Of a DNA stretch of 64,000 nt, positions 53,955-64,000 are shown piece by piece. Position numbers and translations under genes: made by a program. Position 1 is the stretch's first letter. The number at the start of each line of letters is the position of its first letter. Source of the DNA: Gammaproteobacteria bacterium (GTDB lineage: Bacteria; Pseudomonadota; Gammaproteobacteria; Xanthomonadales; SZUA-36); NCBI GenBank assembly GCA_021772935.1, contig JAJFLA010000055.1, positions 1-64,000 of the forward strand, given 5' to 3'. Below the pieces are notes generated by a model. That model worked only from the letters and a program-made list of their open reading frames with translations, was not told the origin of the DNA and searched no databases.

Positions 53955-56642
53955 TCAATGTGCGGTATCCCAATCCGGACCAAAACCTGTATCCACGACC
54001 AGTGGCACATCCAGCTCGACGGCAGCCGACATGTGTTCGACCACCGCGTCACGAACGACATTGACCTGTGCTTCTTCAACTTCCAACACCAGTTCATCAT
54101 GAACCTGCATGACAAGTCTTGCTCCGGGTTGGGTGGTCTGTAGCCATTCATCCACCCTTATCATGGCAATCTTGATGATATCTGCTGCCGTGCCTTGCAT
54201 CGGTGCGTTGATAGCAGCACGTTCTGCGCCCTGACGGCGCATCATGTTGCTGGCATTAATTTCAGGCAAATACAGCCTGCGTCCAAACAAGGTTTCGACA
54301 AAACCCTGCTCACGTGCCTGTTCACGAATTTTTTCCATGAATACCTGCACCCCTGGGTAGCGGGAAAAATAGGTGTCCATGTATTCCTGTGCCTCCGGCC
54401 GGCTGATATCCAGCTGGCGACCGAGACCGAAGGCTGACATTCCATACATCAGCCCAAAGTTGATCGCCTTGGCTGCACGGCGCTGGTTATCCGTTACTTT
54501 TTCATAGTCTTCTGCAAAAACTTCACCCGCGGTGGCCCTATGGATGTCGACACCATCATGAAAAGCCTTGAGCAGCCCCTGGTCCCCGGAAAGGTGTGCC
54601 ATGATACGCAGCTCGATCTGAGAGTAATCGGCTGCCAATATCACGTTGCCGGCAGGTGCTACAAAGGCCTTGCGTATCTTGCGGCCCCGGGTTGTCCGGA
54701 TGGGTATGTTTTGCAGGTTAGGGTTGGATGAGGATAAGCGACCGGTCGCCGCAACCGCCTGGTGATAAGACGTATGTACCCGCCCACTGTGCGGGTTGAT
54801 CTGCTCGGGTAGTTTGTCAGTATAGGTAGATTTGAGCTTGGAGATCGAACGATGCTCGAGAATCAGTTTCGGCAGTTCATATTGATCAGCCAGTTCCCTT
54901 AACACGTCTTCGGCAGTTGATGGCTGACCCTTGGGTGTCTTACGGATAACAGGCAACTTCAGTTTTTCAAAAAGGATCTGTTGTAATTGTTTCGGCGACC
55001 CCAGGTTGAAAGGCTGTTCGGCAACTTGATGTGCCTGCCCTTCCAACTCATGGATACGTTTGGCCAGTTCGTTACTTTGCTGCGACAACAATTTACCATC
55101 AATGAGTACGCCAGCCTGTTCCATTCTTGCCAGTACCGGTATCAACGGTATTTCTATTTCCGTCAATACCTTCTCAAGTGCGGCCTCGGTTTGTAACTTT
55201 GGCCACAGATGCTGATGCAAACGCAAAGTGATGTCGGCATCCTCGGCCGCATAATGCCCTGCATCCTCAATGGACACCTGGCTGAAAGATATCTGGTGGG
55301 CACCCTTGCCGGCAACTTCTTCATAATGGGTGGTCTGCTGACCAAGGTATTTTAATGCCAGTGAATCCATGTCGTGGCGGCTACCGGTGCTGTTAAACAC
55401 GTAGGATTCCAGCATCGTATCAAAGGCTATGCCATCCACCGTCAAACCATAACGTGACAGAACATTCATATCGTACTTGATGTGTTGGCCCACCTTCTTG
55501 GGAGACTTGCCCTCCAGTAGCGGTTTAAGCGCCTCCAGCACAGTTTCGCAATCGAGTTGCGCAGGTGCTCCCGGATAACGATGACCAACCGGTATATAAA
55601 CCGCCTCAAACGCATCAACGGCAAAACTCAACCCCACCAGCTCAGCCTGCATTGGGTCCAGGCTGGTAGTTTCAGTATCAAAAGCAATCAACTCCGCTTT
55701 TTGCAGTTTTTCCAAACACAGTATGAAAGCAGCTTCATCCAGTACCGTGGTGTAGTTCGTCTCAACGGTTAACGGCGACGAAGATTCATCACCAGCGAGT
55801 TCCTGCAACCAGCTGCTGAACTCCTGGTGCTGCAGAAATTCACGTAACGCTGTCTCATCAACAGGTTTACGTTTAAGTTCATTGAGATCCAGGTCCAATT
55901 CCAAATCACTTCGGATAGTGGCCAGCGCCTGTGACAAAGGTAAAACCTCTAATGCATCCCGCAAATAGCCACCGATTTTTCCCTTCATGTCGTGCGCATT
56001 GGCTATCACACCTTCAAGGTCATGCCACTCACCCAACCACTTGGCAGCGGTCTTCGGCCCGCATTTCTCCACTCCGGGGATGTTATCTGCCTTGTCGCCA
56101 GTCAAGGCCAGGAAATCGATGATTTGCTCAGGTTTCACGCCAAATTTTTTCATCACACCAGCAGCGTCCATATGCAGATTAGTCATCGTATTGATCAGTG
56201 ACACGCGGTCATTGACCAATTGGGCCATATCCTTATCACCGGTAGAAATAACACAATCCATTTTTTCAGCAGCGGCACGAACCGCCAATGTGCCAATAAC
56301 ATCGTCAGCCTCCACACCCGAAACCTGGATCAATGGCAGGCCCAGCAAGCGGACAATTTCATGGATCGGCTCAAGCTGCTGCCTGAGCTCCATTGGCATC
56401 GGGGGACGGTTTGCCTTGTACTGCTCATACATCTTGTGACGGAAGGTCGGGCCTTTGGCATCGAAAACTACGGCGACATTCTCTGACCCCGCATCCTTGA
56501 GTAGGCGTCGTAACATATTGGCAACACCAAGCAGCGCGCCAGTCGGCTCGCCGGCAGAATTGGTCAGGTTGGGAAGTGCGTGGTACGCCCGGTAAATATA
56601 TGAAGAACCGTCGACCAGATAGAGAGTGTTTTTAGCGCTCAT
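53955..56642 (-). CDS. polA: DNA polymerase I
   Basis: About 895 aa with all three domains: 5'-3' exonuclease (LYLVDGSSYIYRAYHALPNL; TGDKADNIPG), 3'-5' proofreading with the intact DxE motif (IAFDTETTSL) and DAGHYAAEDADITLRLH, and polymerase (YSQIELRIMAHLSGD, RRAAKAINFGLMYGMSAFGL, MQVHDELVLEV). It processes Okazaki fragments and repair gaps. ATG 56642 starts the canonical MSAKNTLYLVDGSS; the frame is open 24 nt further upstream. It is divergent from the DUF2782 gene, as in pseudomonads. Confidence 0.97.
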   Translation of the reverse strand: MSAKNTLYLVDGSSYIYRAYHALPNLTNSAGEPTGALLGVANMLRRLLKDAGSENVAVVFDAKGPTFRHKMYEQYKANRPPMPMELRQQLEPIHEIVRLLGLPLIQVSGVEADDVIGTLAVRAAAEKMDCVISTGDKDMAQLVNDRVSLINTMTNLHMDAAGVMKKFGVKPEQIIDFLALTGDKADNIPGVEKCGPKTAAKWLGEWHDLEGVIANAHDMKGKIGGYLRDALEVLPLSQALATIRSDLELDLDLNELKRKPVDETALREFLQHQEFSSWLQELAGDESSSPLTVETNYTTVLDEAAFILCLEKLQKAELIAFDTETTSLDPMQAELVGLSFAVDAFEAVYIPVGHRYPGAPAQLDCETVLEALKPLLEGKSPKKVGQHIKYDMNVLSRYGLTVDGIAFDTMLESYVFNSTGSRHDMDSLALKYLGQQTTHYEEVAGKGAHQISFSQVSIEDAGHYAAEDADITLRLHQHLWPKLQTEAALEKVLTEIEIPLIPVLARMEQAGVLIDGKLLSQQSNELAKRIHELEGQAHQVAEQPFNLGSPKQLQQILFEKLKLPVIRKTPKGQPSTAEDVLRELADQYELPKLILEHRSISKLKSTYTDKLPEQINPHSGRVHTSYHQAVAATGRLSSSNPNLQNIPIRTTRGRKIRKAFVAPAGNVILAADYSQIELRIMAHLSGDQGLLKAFHDGVDIHRATAGEVFAEDYEKVTDNQRRAAKAINFGLMYGMSAFGLGRQLDISRPEAQEYMDTYFSRYPGVQVFMEKIREQAREQGFVETLFGRRLYLPEINASNMMRRQGAERAAINAPMQGTAADIIKIAMIRVDEWLQTTQPGARLVMQVHDELVLEVEEAQVNVVRDAVVEHMSAAVELDVPLVVDTGFGPDWDTAH

Positions 56643-56746
56643 AGATACAATGTAATCCAGATTCAATTATTCGGGTCTGATATGCTGAGAGTATCGAAAA
56701 ATCTGCAAATAGACATTAACAATTTGCCTTTGATGGAGCGAAGCGA

Positions 56747-57094
56747 ATGAAACACACTTGGATAGCCATCGTGGCCGCCAGCACATTAATTTGCAGCTTG
56801 GCCCTTGCGCAGCCAGGGACTGCGAAAAATGCCGACCCGGCAGCACCACCACCGATTCCACCCAAGGTGCCCAACGAGCAAGTTGAACCCAGCGTTGTGA
56901 TCACGGAGCGGGAAGGTCAACGTATCGAAGAATACAGCGAGAATGGTCGCGTCTACATGATCAAGATAACACCCATAAAAGGCCCCGCTTATTATTATCT
57001 TGATGAGGATGGTGACGGGCAGCTTGAACTCAGACCATCCGACAAAAAAATGAACCCGGTCCAACCAGTCTACTGGAAACTGAAAGAGTGGTGA
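56747..57094 (+). CDS. DUF2782 periplasmic protein
   Basis: 115 aa. Signal peptide (TWIAIVAASTLICSLALAQP), a proline-rich linker (AAPPPIPPKVP), then EPSVVITEREGQRIEEYSEN and PIKGPAYYYLDEDGDGQLEL, the DUF2782 core. This small family lies opposite polA in many gammaproteobacteria; function unknown. It overlaps the TRAP small-permease gene by 7 nt, so the pair is translationally coupled. Confidence 0.85.
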   Translation: MKHTWIAIVAASTLICSLALAQPGTAKNADPAAPPPIPPKVPNEQVEPSVVITEREGQRIEEYSENGRVYMIKITPIKGPAYYYLDEDGDGQLELRPSDKKMNPVQPVYWKLKEW

Positions 57095-57618
57095 AAGTGT
57101 CTGCTCCAGCAAGCAGCGTAAATTTTTTTGCTTTGCGCCGGATAATCACGCTGTGTGGGAAAACTGTTGCCTGGCTAACAGTGGCAATGGTACTGCTGAC
57201 TTTTGCCATGGTTGTGCTCCGCTATGGCTTTAATCTGGGCTGGATATGGCTTCAGGAAGCGGTGACCTACCTCCACGTTGCGGTGTTCAGCATCGCCGCC
57301 GCATGGACATTGCAACAGGACGGGCATGTGCGGGTGGATATCTTTTATAGCAACATGCCGCAGCAAAAACGTGCGCTGGTGGACCTTCTGGGTACTTTAT
57401 TATTCCTTGTACCCTTTTGCATCTTTATGTTGGTTGTTGCCTGGCCGTATGTTGCCAATTCGTGGAAGTTGATGGAAACATCGAGGGAGGCCGGTGGGTT
57501 GCCGTTAGTATATCTACTGAAATCAATGCTTCTGATTATGCCTGCATTGTTGTTGGGCCAGGCCTTCATCAACATGACAGATGCTTGGAAAAACCTGCGT
57601 AATAAAAGTCATGGGTAA
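57088..57618 (+). CDS. TRAP transporter small permease (DctQ-like), without partner in window
   Basis: 176 aa with four membrane helices (TVAWLTVAMVLLTFAMVVLR; WIWLQEAVTYLHVAVFSIAA; LVDLLGTLLFLVPFCIFMLV; YLLKSMLLIMPALLLGQAFI) and the DctQ pattern AWTLQQDGHVRVDIFYSNMP. These proteins form a unit with the large permease DctM and a binding protein DctP to import organic anions with Na+. Neither partner is present here; trmH follows 3 nt later. It starts with GTG. Either partners are encoded elsewhere or the set was broken by deletion. Confidence 0.8.
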   Translation: MVKVSAPASSVNFFALRRIITLCGKTVAWLTVAMVLLTFAMVVLRYGFNLGWIWLQEAVTYLHVAVFSIAAAWTLQQDGHVRVDIFYSNMPQQKRALVDLLGTLLFLVPFCIFMLVVAWPYVANSWKLMETSREAGGLPLVYLLKSMLLIMPALLLGQAFINMTDAWKNLRNKSHG

Positions 57619-57621
57619 TCC

Positions 57622-58293
57622 GTGACGCCTGAACGCTGTACCAGGCTGGACGCCGTACTGGCTTTGCGTCAGCCCGATCTGACCGTGTTTGCAGAAAACC
57701 TGCATAAACCAAGAAATTTTTCTGCGATGGTACGTAACTGCGATGCCGTTGGCGTCAACGAAATGCATGTACTGCCCGGCGAGGACGACCTCCGCACCCA
57801 TTGGAACACCTCCCAGGGGGCGGAAAAATGGATGCGTATCAGGACCCACAACAACCCAGAAGACGCCTGTACCTACCTCAAATCAAGTGGTTTTCGCCTG
57901 GTTGCAGCACACCTGGGCGATACAGCGATAGACTACCGCGAGATTGATTACACCCGTCCCATTGCCCTGGTTTTGGGTACCGAGTTGTTTGGTGTCAGTG
58001 ACATCACCTTGTCTCATGTTGATCAGCAGATCAGAATCCCAATGATGGGCGTTACCCAATCCCTGAATGTTTCAGTCGCCTGTGCCATTGTGCTCTATGA
58101 AGCGCAACGACAAAGGCAAGCCGTGGGAATGTACGACCACTGTCGGCTGGATGATGAAACCCTGGCGCTACAACGTTTTGAATGGTTACACCCGGTGTTG
58201 ACAGATTATTGCCGCAAGCATCATCTTGCTTACCCGGCCCTGGATGAATCGGGGGACCTGGCGGAGCCGATGCCAAGAGGTGTACACAGCTAG
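57622..58293 (+). CDS. trmH: tRNA (guanosine-18-2'-O)-methyltransferase
   Basis: 223 aa SPOUT enzyme. LDAVLALRQPDLTVFAENLH and KPRNFSAMVRNCDAVGV (motif 1), PIALVLGTELFGVSDITLSH (motif 2) and GVTQSLNVSVACAIVLYEAQ (motif 3, SAM knot) are diagnostic of TrmH. It methylates the ribose of G18 in the tRNA D-loop. GTG start at 57622, 3 nt after the TRAP gene. Often trmH is linked to spoT/recG; here it is next to a secreted propeller gene. Confidence 0.93.
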   Translation: MTPERCTRLDAVLALRQPDLTVFAENLHKPRNFSAMVRNCDAVGVNEMHVLPGEDDLRTHWNTSQGAEKWMRIRTHNNPEDACTYLKSSGFRLVAAHLGDTAIDYREIDYTRPIALVLGTELFGVSDITLSHVDQQIRIPMMGVTQSLNVSVACAIVLYEAQRQRQAVGMYDHCRLDDETLALQRFEWLHPVLTDYCRKHHLAYPALDESGDLAEPMPRGVHS

Positions 58294-58349
58294 AGTTGAA
58301 ACTAACCAAGCTCAGCAGTGTCCATCAGCAAACCCATCGGAGATCGCAG

Positions 58350-59504
58350 ATGTTGAAATACAATGGCTTCCTGGCCAGCCTGATATTAATGCTTGTTCTG
58401 AGTGCTTCGCTGGTTGCCTCAGCTGATGATGTAATGCAGGGCCATACCGAAGCGGTTGCTCCATTCGAATTCCTGACCTCTGAAAAAGGGGTCTATCAGT
58501 CACAAGTTTTTGTGCAATCGGATGGTAGTTTGTTGCTGGTCTGGGTGCAAAAAGGTCCGTATGACCTCGATCTGTTCGTTGCCCGTCAAAAACCGGACAA
58601 TGCGTTCTCCCATCCTCAACGCATCAATCAACGTGGCCTCAATCATTATACGGGCGATGAAGCCAGGCCAGCTGTTGCAGTCGGACCAGATGGGGCAGTA
58701 GCCATCGTCTGGACCGCGGTCAACAATGACATCATGCTCGCTGTCGGCTCAGGCTTTGGCGATGCATTCACTGCGCCTGTGAAACTGAATCAGGATAACG
58801 CAGAGGCCGCCAGGACGATGCCTTCGGTCGCCATCTCCGCCGATGGTTCGACGCATACCGTCTGGCTCGATCCGCGTGCGGCGCCCAAAGGACGGGAGGA
58901 GCCTTCCGATCTCTACTACGCCAGCGTAAAAAACGGTATTGTGCAAGAGTTGAACCTGACTGCGAACCAGGAACCGACGGTTTGTGGGTGTTGCCGGCCA
59001 TTCATCACAATAGATGACAGCCAGCGCTTCGATATCGTCTTCCGCAATGCGAACATGGATGGTTACCGGGATATATCCCGTATCAGCGGCACCACCGGCT
59101 CATTCAGCGAACCGCAACCGACCAGCCCTCCCATCTGGAAGCTAAATGCGTGTCCCTCAGCAGGACCCATTGTCAGTCTGGGTGGCACGCTTTGGAAAGA
59201 CGCTTCGACCGGAACCTGGCGTATGTTGTGGTCAACTGACCCAGGCGCGCTGCCGATCGAGTTATTCACTGATCGAACCGACCTTGAACTCACTCACTCT
59301 CCACGCACTGTCAGCGGACGGGAGACGTGGGTGCTGGTGGGTGCCCGACCTCACAGCCTGATCACGACGTGGAAAGACGGTTCCTGGCAGGTCGTGCGCG
59401 ACAACCTGCCTCGCTGGGCATCCAGTGCTGTCGTGAGAGATAAGCAGTTAATTCTGATTGGTAACGAAAAGGGGCTGCTATATACAGCCACTCAAGCCCT
59501 CTGA
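58350..59504 (+). CDS. Secreted BNR/sialidase-like beta-propeller protein with CxCC motif
   Basis: About 384 aa. Signal peptide (LASLILMLVLSASLVASADD), then BNR/Asp-box-like blades: VFVQSDGSLLLVWVQKGPYD, PAVAVGPDGAVAIVWTAVNN and PSVAISADGSTHTVWLDPRA. A CGCCRPFITIDD segment near residue 212 and a later CPSAGP give a cysteine cluster that could bind metal or form disulfides. No sialidase catalytic set is evident, so enzyme activity should not be assumed. ATG 58350 has GGAG 7 nt before it. Function unknown. Confidence 0.7.
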   Translation: MLKYNGFLASLILMLVLSASLVASADDVMQGHTEAVAPFEFLTSEKGVYQSQVFVQSDGSLLLVWVQKGPYDLDLFVARQKPDNAFSHPQRINQRGLNHYTGDEARPAVAVGPDGAVAIVWTAVNNDIMLAVGSGFGDAFTAPVKLNQDNAEAARTMPSVAISADGSTHTVWLDPRAAPKGREEPSDLYYASVKNGIVQELNLTANQEPTVCGCCRPFITIDDSQRFDIVFRNANMDGYRDISRISGTTGSFSEPQPTSPPIWKLNACPSAGPIVSLGGTLWKDASTGTWRMLWSTDPGALPIELFTDRTDLELTHSPRTVSGRETWVLVGARPHSLITTWKDGSWQVVRDNLPRWASSAVVRDKQLILIGNEKGLLYTATQAL

Positions 59505-59610
59505 TTTAAACAACAGAGGTTTCACCCAGTCTTTTATTGAATAGCAACGTGATACCCTGGTGACCGGGTAGATTCAGGTGTTTTATAAGGTTAAACAAGC
59601 AGCAAGACCA

Positions 59611-61469
<1,859 letters not shown>

Positions 61470-61495
61470 TTACCACGATATTGTTGTTTGGGATT

Positions 61496-62104
61496 TTAAC
61501 TCTGTTTGTCATCATACTCATACCACACACTCAGTTTTTCCACCAATTCATCAAGACCGGTCTTATTACTGGAAGAAAAAACCTGGATGCTGGCAATAGC
61601 CGGCAGATCACGCCGAATCTTGAGCAAGGTCGACTGTGCCGGTCCGCGCTTAAGCTTGTCTGCCTTGGTTAACAATATATGACAAGGGATACCCGCTGAA
61701 TCACACCAAGTCAGCATCTGTTGATCAAACTCACGCATGGGATGACGAATATCCATGACCAACACAACACCTCTCAAGCACTTGCGGGTTTGAAAATAAC
61801 GCGCCATTACGATGCGCCAGTGCGATTTTAGTTTCAGCGGTACCTTGGCATAACCGTAACCAGGCAAATCGGCAATACGTCGCTCCTGGTCCAATTCGAA
61901 GATAATAATCTGCTGGGTGCGACCGGGGGTTTTACTGGTCCGGGCCAGTGACTTCTGATCAGTAAACGTGTTGATTGCACTTGATTTACCAGCATTGGAG
62001 CGGCCGGCGATAGCGACTTCTATGCCATGGTCTGCTGGTAATTGCTTCAGTTCGTGAGCACTTAGCACATAGCTTGCGATACGGAATGGGTTCACTTTCT
62101 TCAT
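61496..62104 (-). CDS. engB: Ribosome biogenesis GTPase YsxC/EngB
   Basis: About 202 aa. G1 is VAIAGRSNAGKSSAINTFTD, G3 is IADLPGYGYAKVP, G4 is ILLTKADKLKRG. The short size and the SNAGKSS P-loop are typical of the EngB family, which helps 50S assembly. The frame extends to 62314, but ATG 62104 (MKKVNPFRIASYVLSAH) matches the family start and avoids the divergent cytochrome gene. It sits with cytochrome c4 and dsbA as in pseudomonads. Confidence 0.94.
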   Translation of the reverse strand: MKKVNPFRIASYVLSAHELKQLPADHGIEVAIAGRSNAGKSSAINTFTDQKSLARTSKTPGRTQQIIIFELDQERRIADLPGYGYAKVPLKLKSHWRIVMARYFQTRKCLRGVVLVMDIRHPMREFDQQMLTWCDSAGIPCHILLTKADKLKRGPAQSTLLKIRRDLPAIASIQVFSSSNKTGLDELVEKLSVWYEYDDKQS

Positions 62105-62213
62105 TGGATATTTCTCATATTTTTCTATCTTATCGCTGGAACGCCTGAGCCTAAAACGGGATAATGGCGGCCCATTTCGGTCATTGTACGCAAACAATTC
62201 TGGAGAGTACGAA

Positions 62214-62840
62214 ATGAAGCACTTATTGCAACTCGCTATCGGCCTATCACTGCTGGTCTCTTTACCTGTGTTAGCAGTGGGTGACGCGGGTGCCGGGCAA
62301 AATAAAGCTGCCATATGCGCAGCCTGTCACGGTGTTGATGGTAACAGCGTAGTTCCAAACTGGCCCAAGATCGCGGGTCAACATGCCGATTATTTGGAGC
62401 GCCAGTTAAGTCTGATTAAAAATGGTGACCGCCTGGTTCCTGAAATGGCTGGAATTATTATGAGCCTCAACGATCAGGATATATCAAACGTTGCCGCCTA
62501 TTTTTCTACTCTGGTTAGCCGACCAGGCTTGACCGATGAAACACTACGTGCAAATGGTGAAAAGCTTTACCGTGCCGGAAACTCCGTAACCAACGTGCCG
62601 GCATGCATGTCCTGTCATGGTCCTGCCGGTCAAGGCAACCCCCTTTCCGGATACCCCTCACTTGCGGGGCAGCACTCCGTATATTCCGAGAAAATGCTTA
62701 AGGGCTTCCGGGCCGGCCAAACATGGGGAAATGATGACCCCAATAGCAAGATCATGACCGACGTGGCCAACAGGCTGACCGATACCGAAATCAAAGCCGT
62801 ATCCAGCTACATTCAGGGCCTGCACGTCATAGAAGACTAA
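62214..62840 (+). CDS. Diheme cytochrome c4
   Basis: About 208 aa. Signal peptide (LLQLAIGLSLLVSLPVLAVG), then two cytochrome c domains with heme sites CAACHG (near residue 38) and CMSCHG (near residue 135), each followed by a Met ligand region (PEMAGIIMSLNDQD; NSKIMTDVANRLTD). It carries electrons in the periplasm, typically to terminal oxidases, supporting aerobic respiration. GGAG precedes the ATG. It is co-oriented with dsbA 69 nt downstream. Confidence 0.93.
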   Translation: MKHLLQLAIGLSLLVSLPVLAVGDAGAGQNKAAICAACHGVDGNSVVPNWPKIAGQHADYLERQLSLIKNGDRLVPEMAGIIMSLNDQDISNVAAYFSTLVSRPGLTDETLRANGEKLYRAGNSVTNVPACMSCHGPAGQGNPLSGYPSLAGQHSVYSEKMLKGFRAGQTWGNDDPNSKIMTDVANRLTDTEIKAVSSYIQGLHVIED

Positions 62841-62908
62841 AACAAAGGAACAATGGACACCTGACGGGGTCTGTAAGTCAACAAGAGTATATTGTGGAGA
62901 AATTAGTA

Positions 62909-63544
62909 ATGATACATAAAGCAATACTTGGCTTCAGCTTGCTGTTTAGCAGCCAACTGGTCATGGCACAGCAAGACAAATATGAGGAAGGTGTTCATTA
63001 CTTCAAAATAGACCAGCTACCGGCCCAAACGGTTGATGGCACTGTAGAAGTTACCGAAGTTTTCAGCTATGCCTGCTCCCATTGCAATACCTTTGAGCCC
63101 TATATGCAAAGTTGGGCCAAGGACAAGACGGATAGCATTAAGCTAAATCGCCTTCCGGTTGCTTTTGGCCGAAAATCCTGGGAAATGATGGCGCGCGGTT
63201 ATATCGTTGCAGAAATGATGGGAATTGTTGAGAAAAGCCACGTTGCCATGATGGATGCTATCTGGAAACAGGGCAAGCAATTCCGCAACCTGCAAGATCT
63301 GGCTGATTTCTACTCGGGATTTGGAATCGAAAAATCCGCTTTTATTGCACATTTTCAATCATTTGCGGCAGATAGCCAACTACGTAAAGGCCAGCGCGAT
63401 GTGCGGCTGTTTGGTGTCACCGGCACACCCAGCATGATTGTCAATCGCAAGTACCGGATCACAGGTAACAAGGCTGTAGGCGATTTTAACGCCATTCTGG
63501 ATGTTGTCGATTTTTTGGTCGCAAAAGAAACTGTAGCCCCGTAG
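62909..63544 (+). CDS. dsbA: Thiol:disulfide interchange protein DsbA
   Basis: About 211 aa. Signal peptide (KAILGFSLLFSSQLVMAQQD), thioredoxin-fold active site FSYACSHCNTFEPYM (CSHC rather than the more usual CPHC), a helical insert, and the cis-Pro loop GVTGTPSMIVNRKYRIT. It introduces disulfides into periplasmic proteins. ATG 62909 has TGGAGA upstream; a GTG at 62894 is less likely. The Ser in CxxC could alter redox potential, but the fold and length are normal. Confidence 0.93.
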   Translation: MIHKAILGFSLLFSSQLVMAQQDKYEEGVHYFKIDQLPAQTVDGTVEVTEVFSYACSHCNTFEPYMQSWAKDKTDSIKLNRLPVAFGRKSWEMMARGYIVAEMMGIVEKSHVAMMDAIWKQGKQFRNLQDLADFYSGFGIEKSAFIAHFQSFAADSQLRKGQRDVRLFGVTGTPSMIVNRKYRITGNKAVGDFNAILDVVDFLVAKETVAP

Positions 63545-63573
63545 AGTCCCGTAGGATAAAACTCACTCGAACT

Positions 63574-63609
63574 CGCTGTTCATTGCCGTACAAACGGGGA
63601 TGAACAGCG
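63574..63609 (+). terminator. Long hairpin after dsbA
   Basis: CGCTGTTCAT (63574-63583) and ATGAACAGCG (63600-63609) form a perfect 10-bp stem; inside it CCGT and ACGG can extend the structure around ACAA. No T-tract follows, so it may be a Rho-linked or mRNA-stabilising structure, or a REP-type unit. The rest of the 179-nt gap before the response regulator shows no gene. Confidence 0.5.
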
Positions 63610-63722
63610 ACGTATTTGACTACATGATGGTCGAATGACATCTTGATGGTTGACTCACCCACCCATTCGGGTATTCTGTTGTTTCCTTACCACACCCTAG
63701 AGTACAAAAACTTTTGCAATTA

Positions 63723-64000
63723 ATGTCACAAGCCCAAATTCTGGTCGTTGATGACGAGCCTGATATTCGGCAACTGGTAAAAGAAATTCTCGAAGATGAG
63801 GGTTATTCTGTACGGGTTGCAAAAGATGGTGAAAGCGCTCGACTTGTCTATGTACAGCAAAAACCCGACCTGGTTTTGCTAGATGTCTGGATGCCAGACA
63901 TTGACGGCATTTCACTTTTGAAAGAATGGTCCGCTAACGGAAACCTTGAATCACAAGTCGTCATCATGTCAGGCCACGGCACATTGGAAACAGCGGTAGA
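63723..64000 (+). CDS. ntrX: NtrX-like sigma54 response regulator, receiver domain (partial at window edge)
   Basis: The first 92 residues are present. ILVVDDEPDIRQLVKEILED (acidic pocket), LVLLDVWMPDIDGISLLKEW with phospho-acceptor Asp, and VVIMSGHGTLETAV define a receiver domain; LDVWMPDIDG and MSGHG are typical of NtrX. The AAA+ and Fis domains would lie beyond the window. Its usual partner ntrY is at 38690-40873 on the other strand, so the pair is separated here. Another sigma54 regulator is possible, hence moderate confidence in the symbol. Confidence 0.75.
   Translation, partial: MSQAQILVVDDEPDIRQLVKEILEDEGYSVRVAKDGESARLVYVQQKPDLVLLDVWMPDIDGISLLKEWSANGNLESQVVIMSGHGTLETAV

Overview
The window looks like a chromosomal segment of an aerobic gammaproteobacterium, probably an uncultured or little-studied lineage. 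The evidence is gene content and order: an rpsU-yqeY-dnaG-rpoD macromolecular synthesis operon beside tsaD, a def-fmt-rsmB-DUF4390-ntrY block facing LysM-dprA-smg-topA-tsaC-hemF, polA near engB-cytochrome c4-dsbA, plus oxygen-dependent HemF and cytochrome c4. No rRNA, tRNA or CRISPR array was seen.

Layout. 1-6170 is an accessory patch: the tail of an IS66 transposase, a membrane-bound ToxR/CadC-type regulator with a beta-propeller sensor domain, a truncated esterase gene, a secreted PD40 propeller protein, and a serine hydrolase fused to a second copy of that propeller. The patch ends in a broken duplicate of the hydrolase signal peptide and transposase debris. 6174-17609 is a corrinoid-dependent one-carbon demethylation module: RACo-type reductive activator, methyl-THF:corrinoid methyltransferase, MetF, MetV-like MTHFR C-terminal protein, corrinoid protein, GlxA/AraC regulator, non-pyrrolysine MttB-family methyltransferase, nitrilase-like hydrolase, MFS transporter, a 'virulence factor' family small protein and DUF1638. 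The logic is R-N-CH3 to corrinoid (MttB), to THF (MtgA-like), to methylene-THF (MetF/MetV), with RACo rescuing inactive Co(II). The substrate is not known; a quaternary amine is the best guess. 17746-18700 holds IS3 and IS21 remnants.

19040-22709 is a TPP-riboswitch-controlled thiamine salvage operon (TonB-dependent receptor, PnuT-like permease, small-molecule kinase). 22710-27613 has a genomic repeat and the rpoD-dnaG-yqeY-rpsU operon. 27697-33443 carries a gamma-glutamyltranspeptidase-like gene, a MITE-like element, tsaD-folB-folK, a pteridine reductase and midA. 33563-44165 is cca, an NDUFA9-like SDR, slt, tauE, ntrY, DUF4390, rsmB, fmt and def. 44312-53522 is LysM, dprA, smg, topA, tsaC, hemF and an M13 peptidase. 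53955-63544 is polA, DUF2782, an orphan TRAP small permease, trmH, a BNR propeller protein, aroE, hemB, engB, cytochrome c4 and dsbA. The window ends inside an NtrX-like response regulator.

Most striking: the corrinoid-protein gene and the DUF1638 gene share a roughly 50-nt upstream element and an about 21-residue N-terminal leader, which ties the unexplained DUF1638 protein to the corrinoid system. Other notable items are a dprA with no canonical start codon (ACG after a good SD), a cca gene whose last codons and stop come from a REP-like palindrome, and ntrX lying about 23 kb from ntrY.
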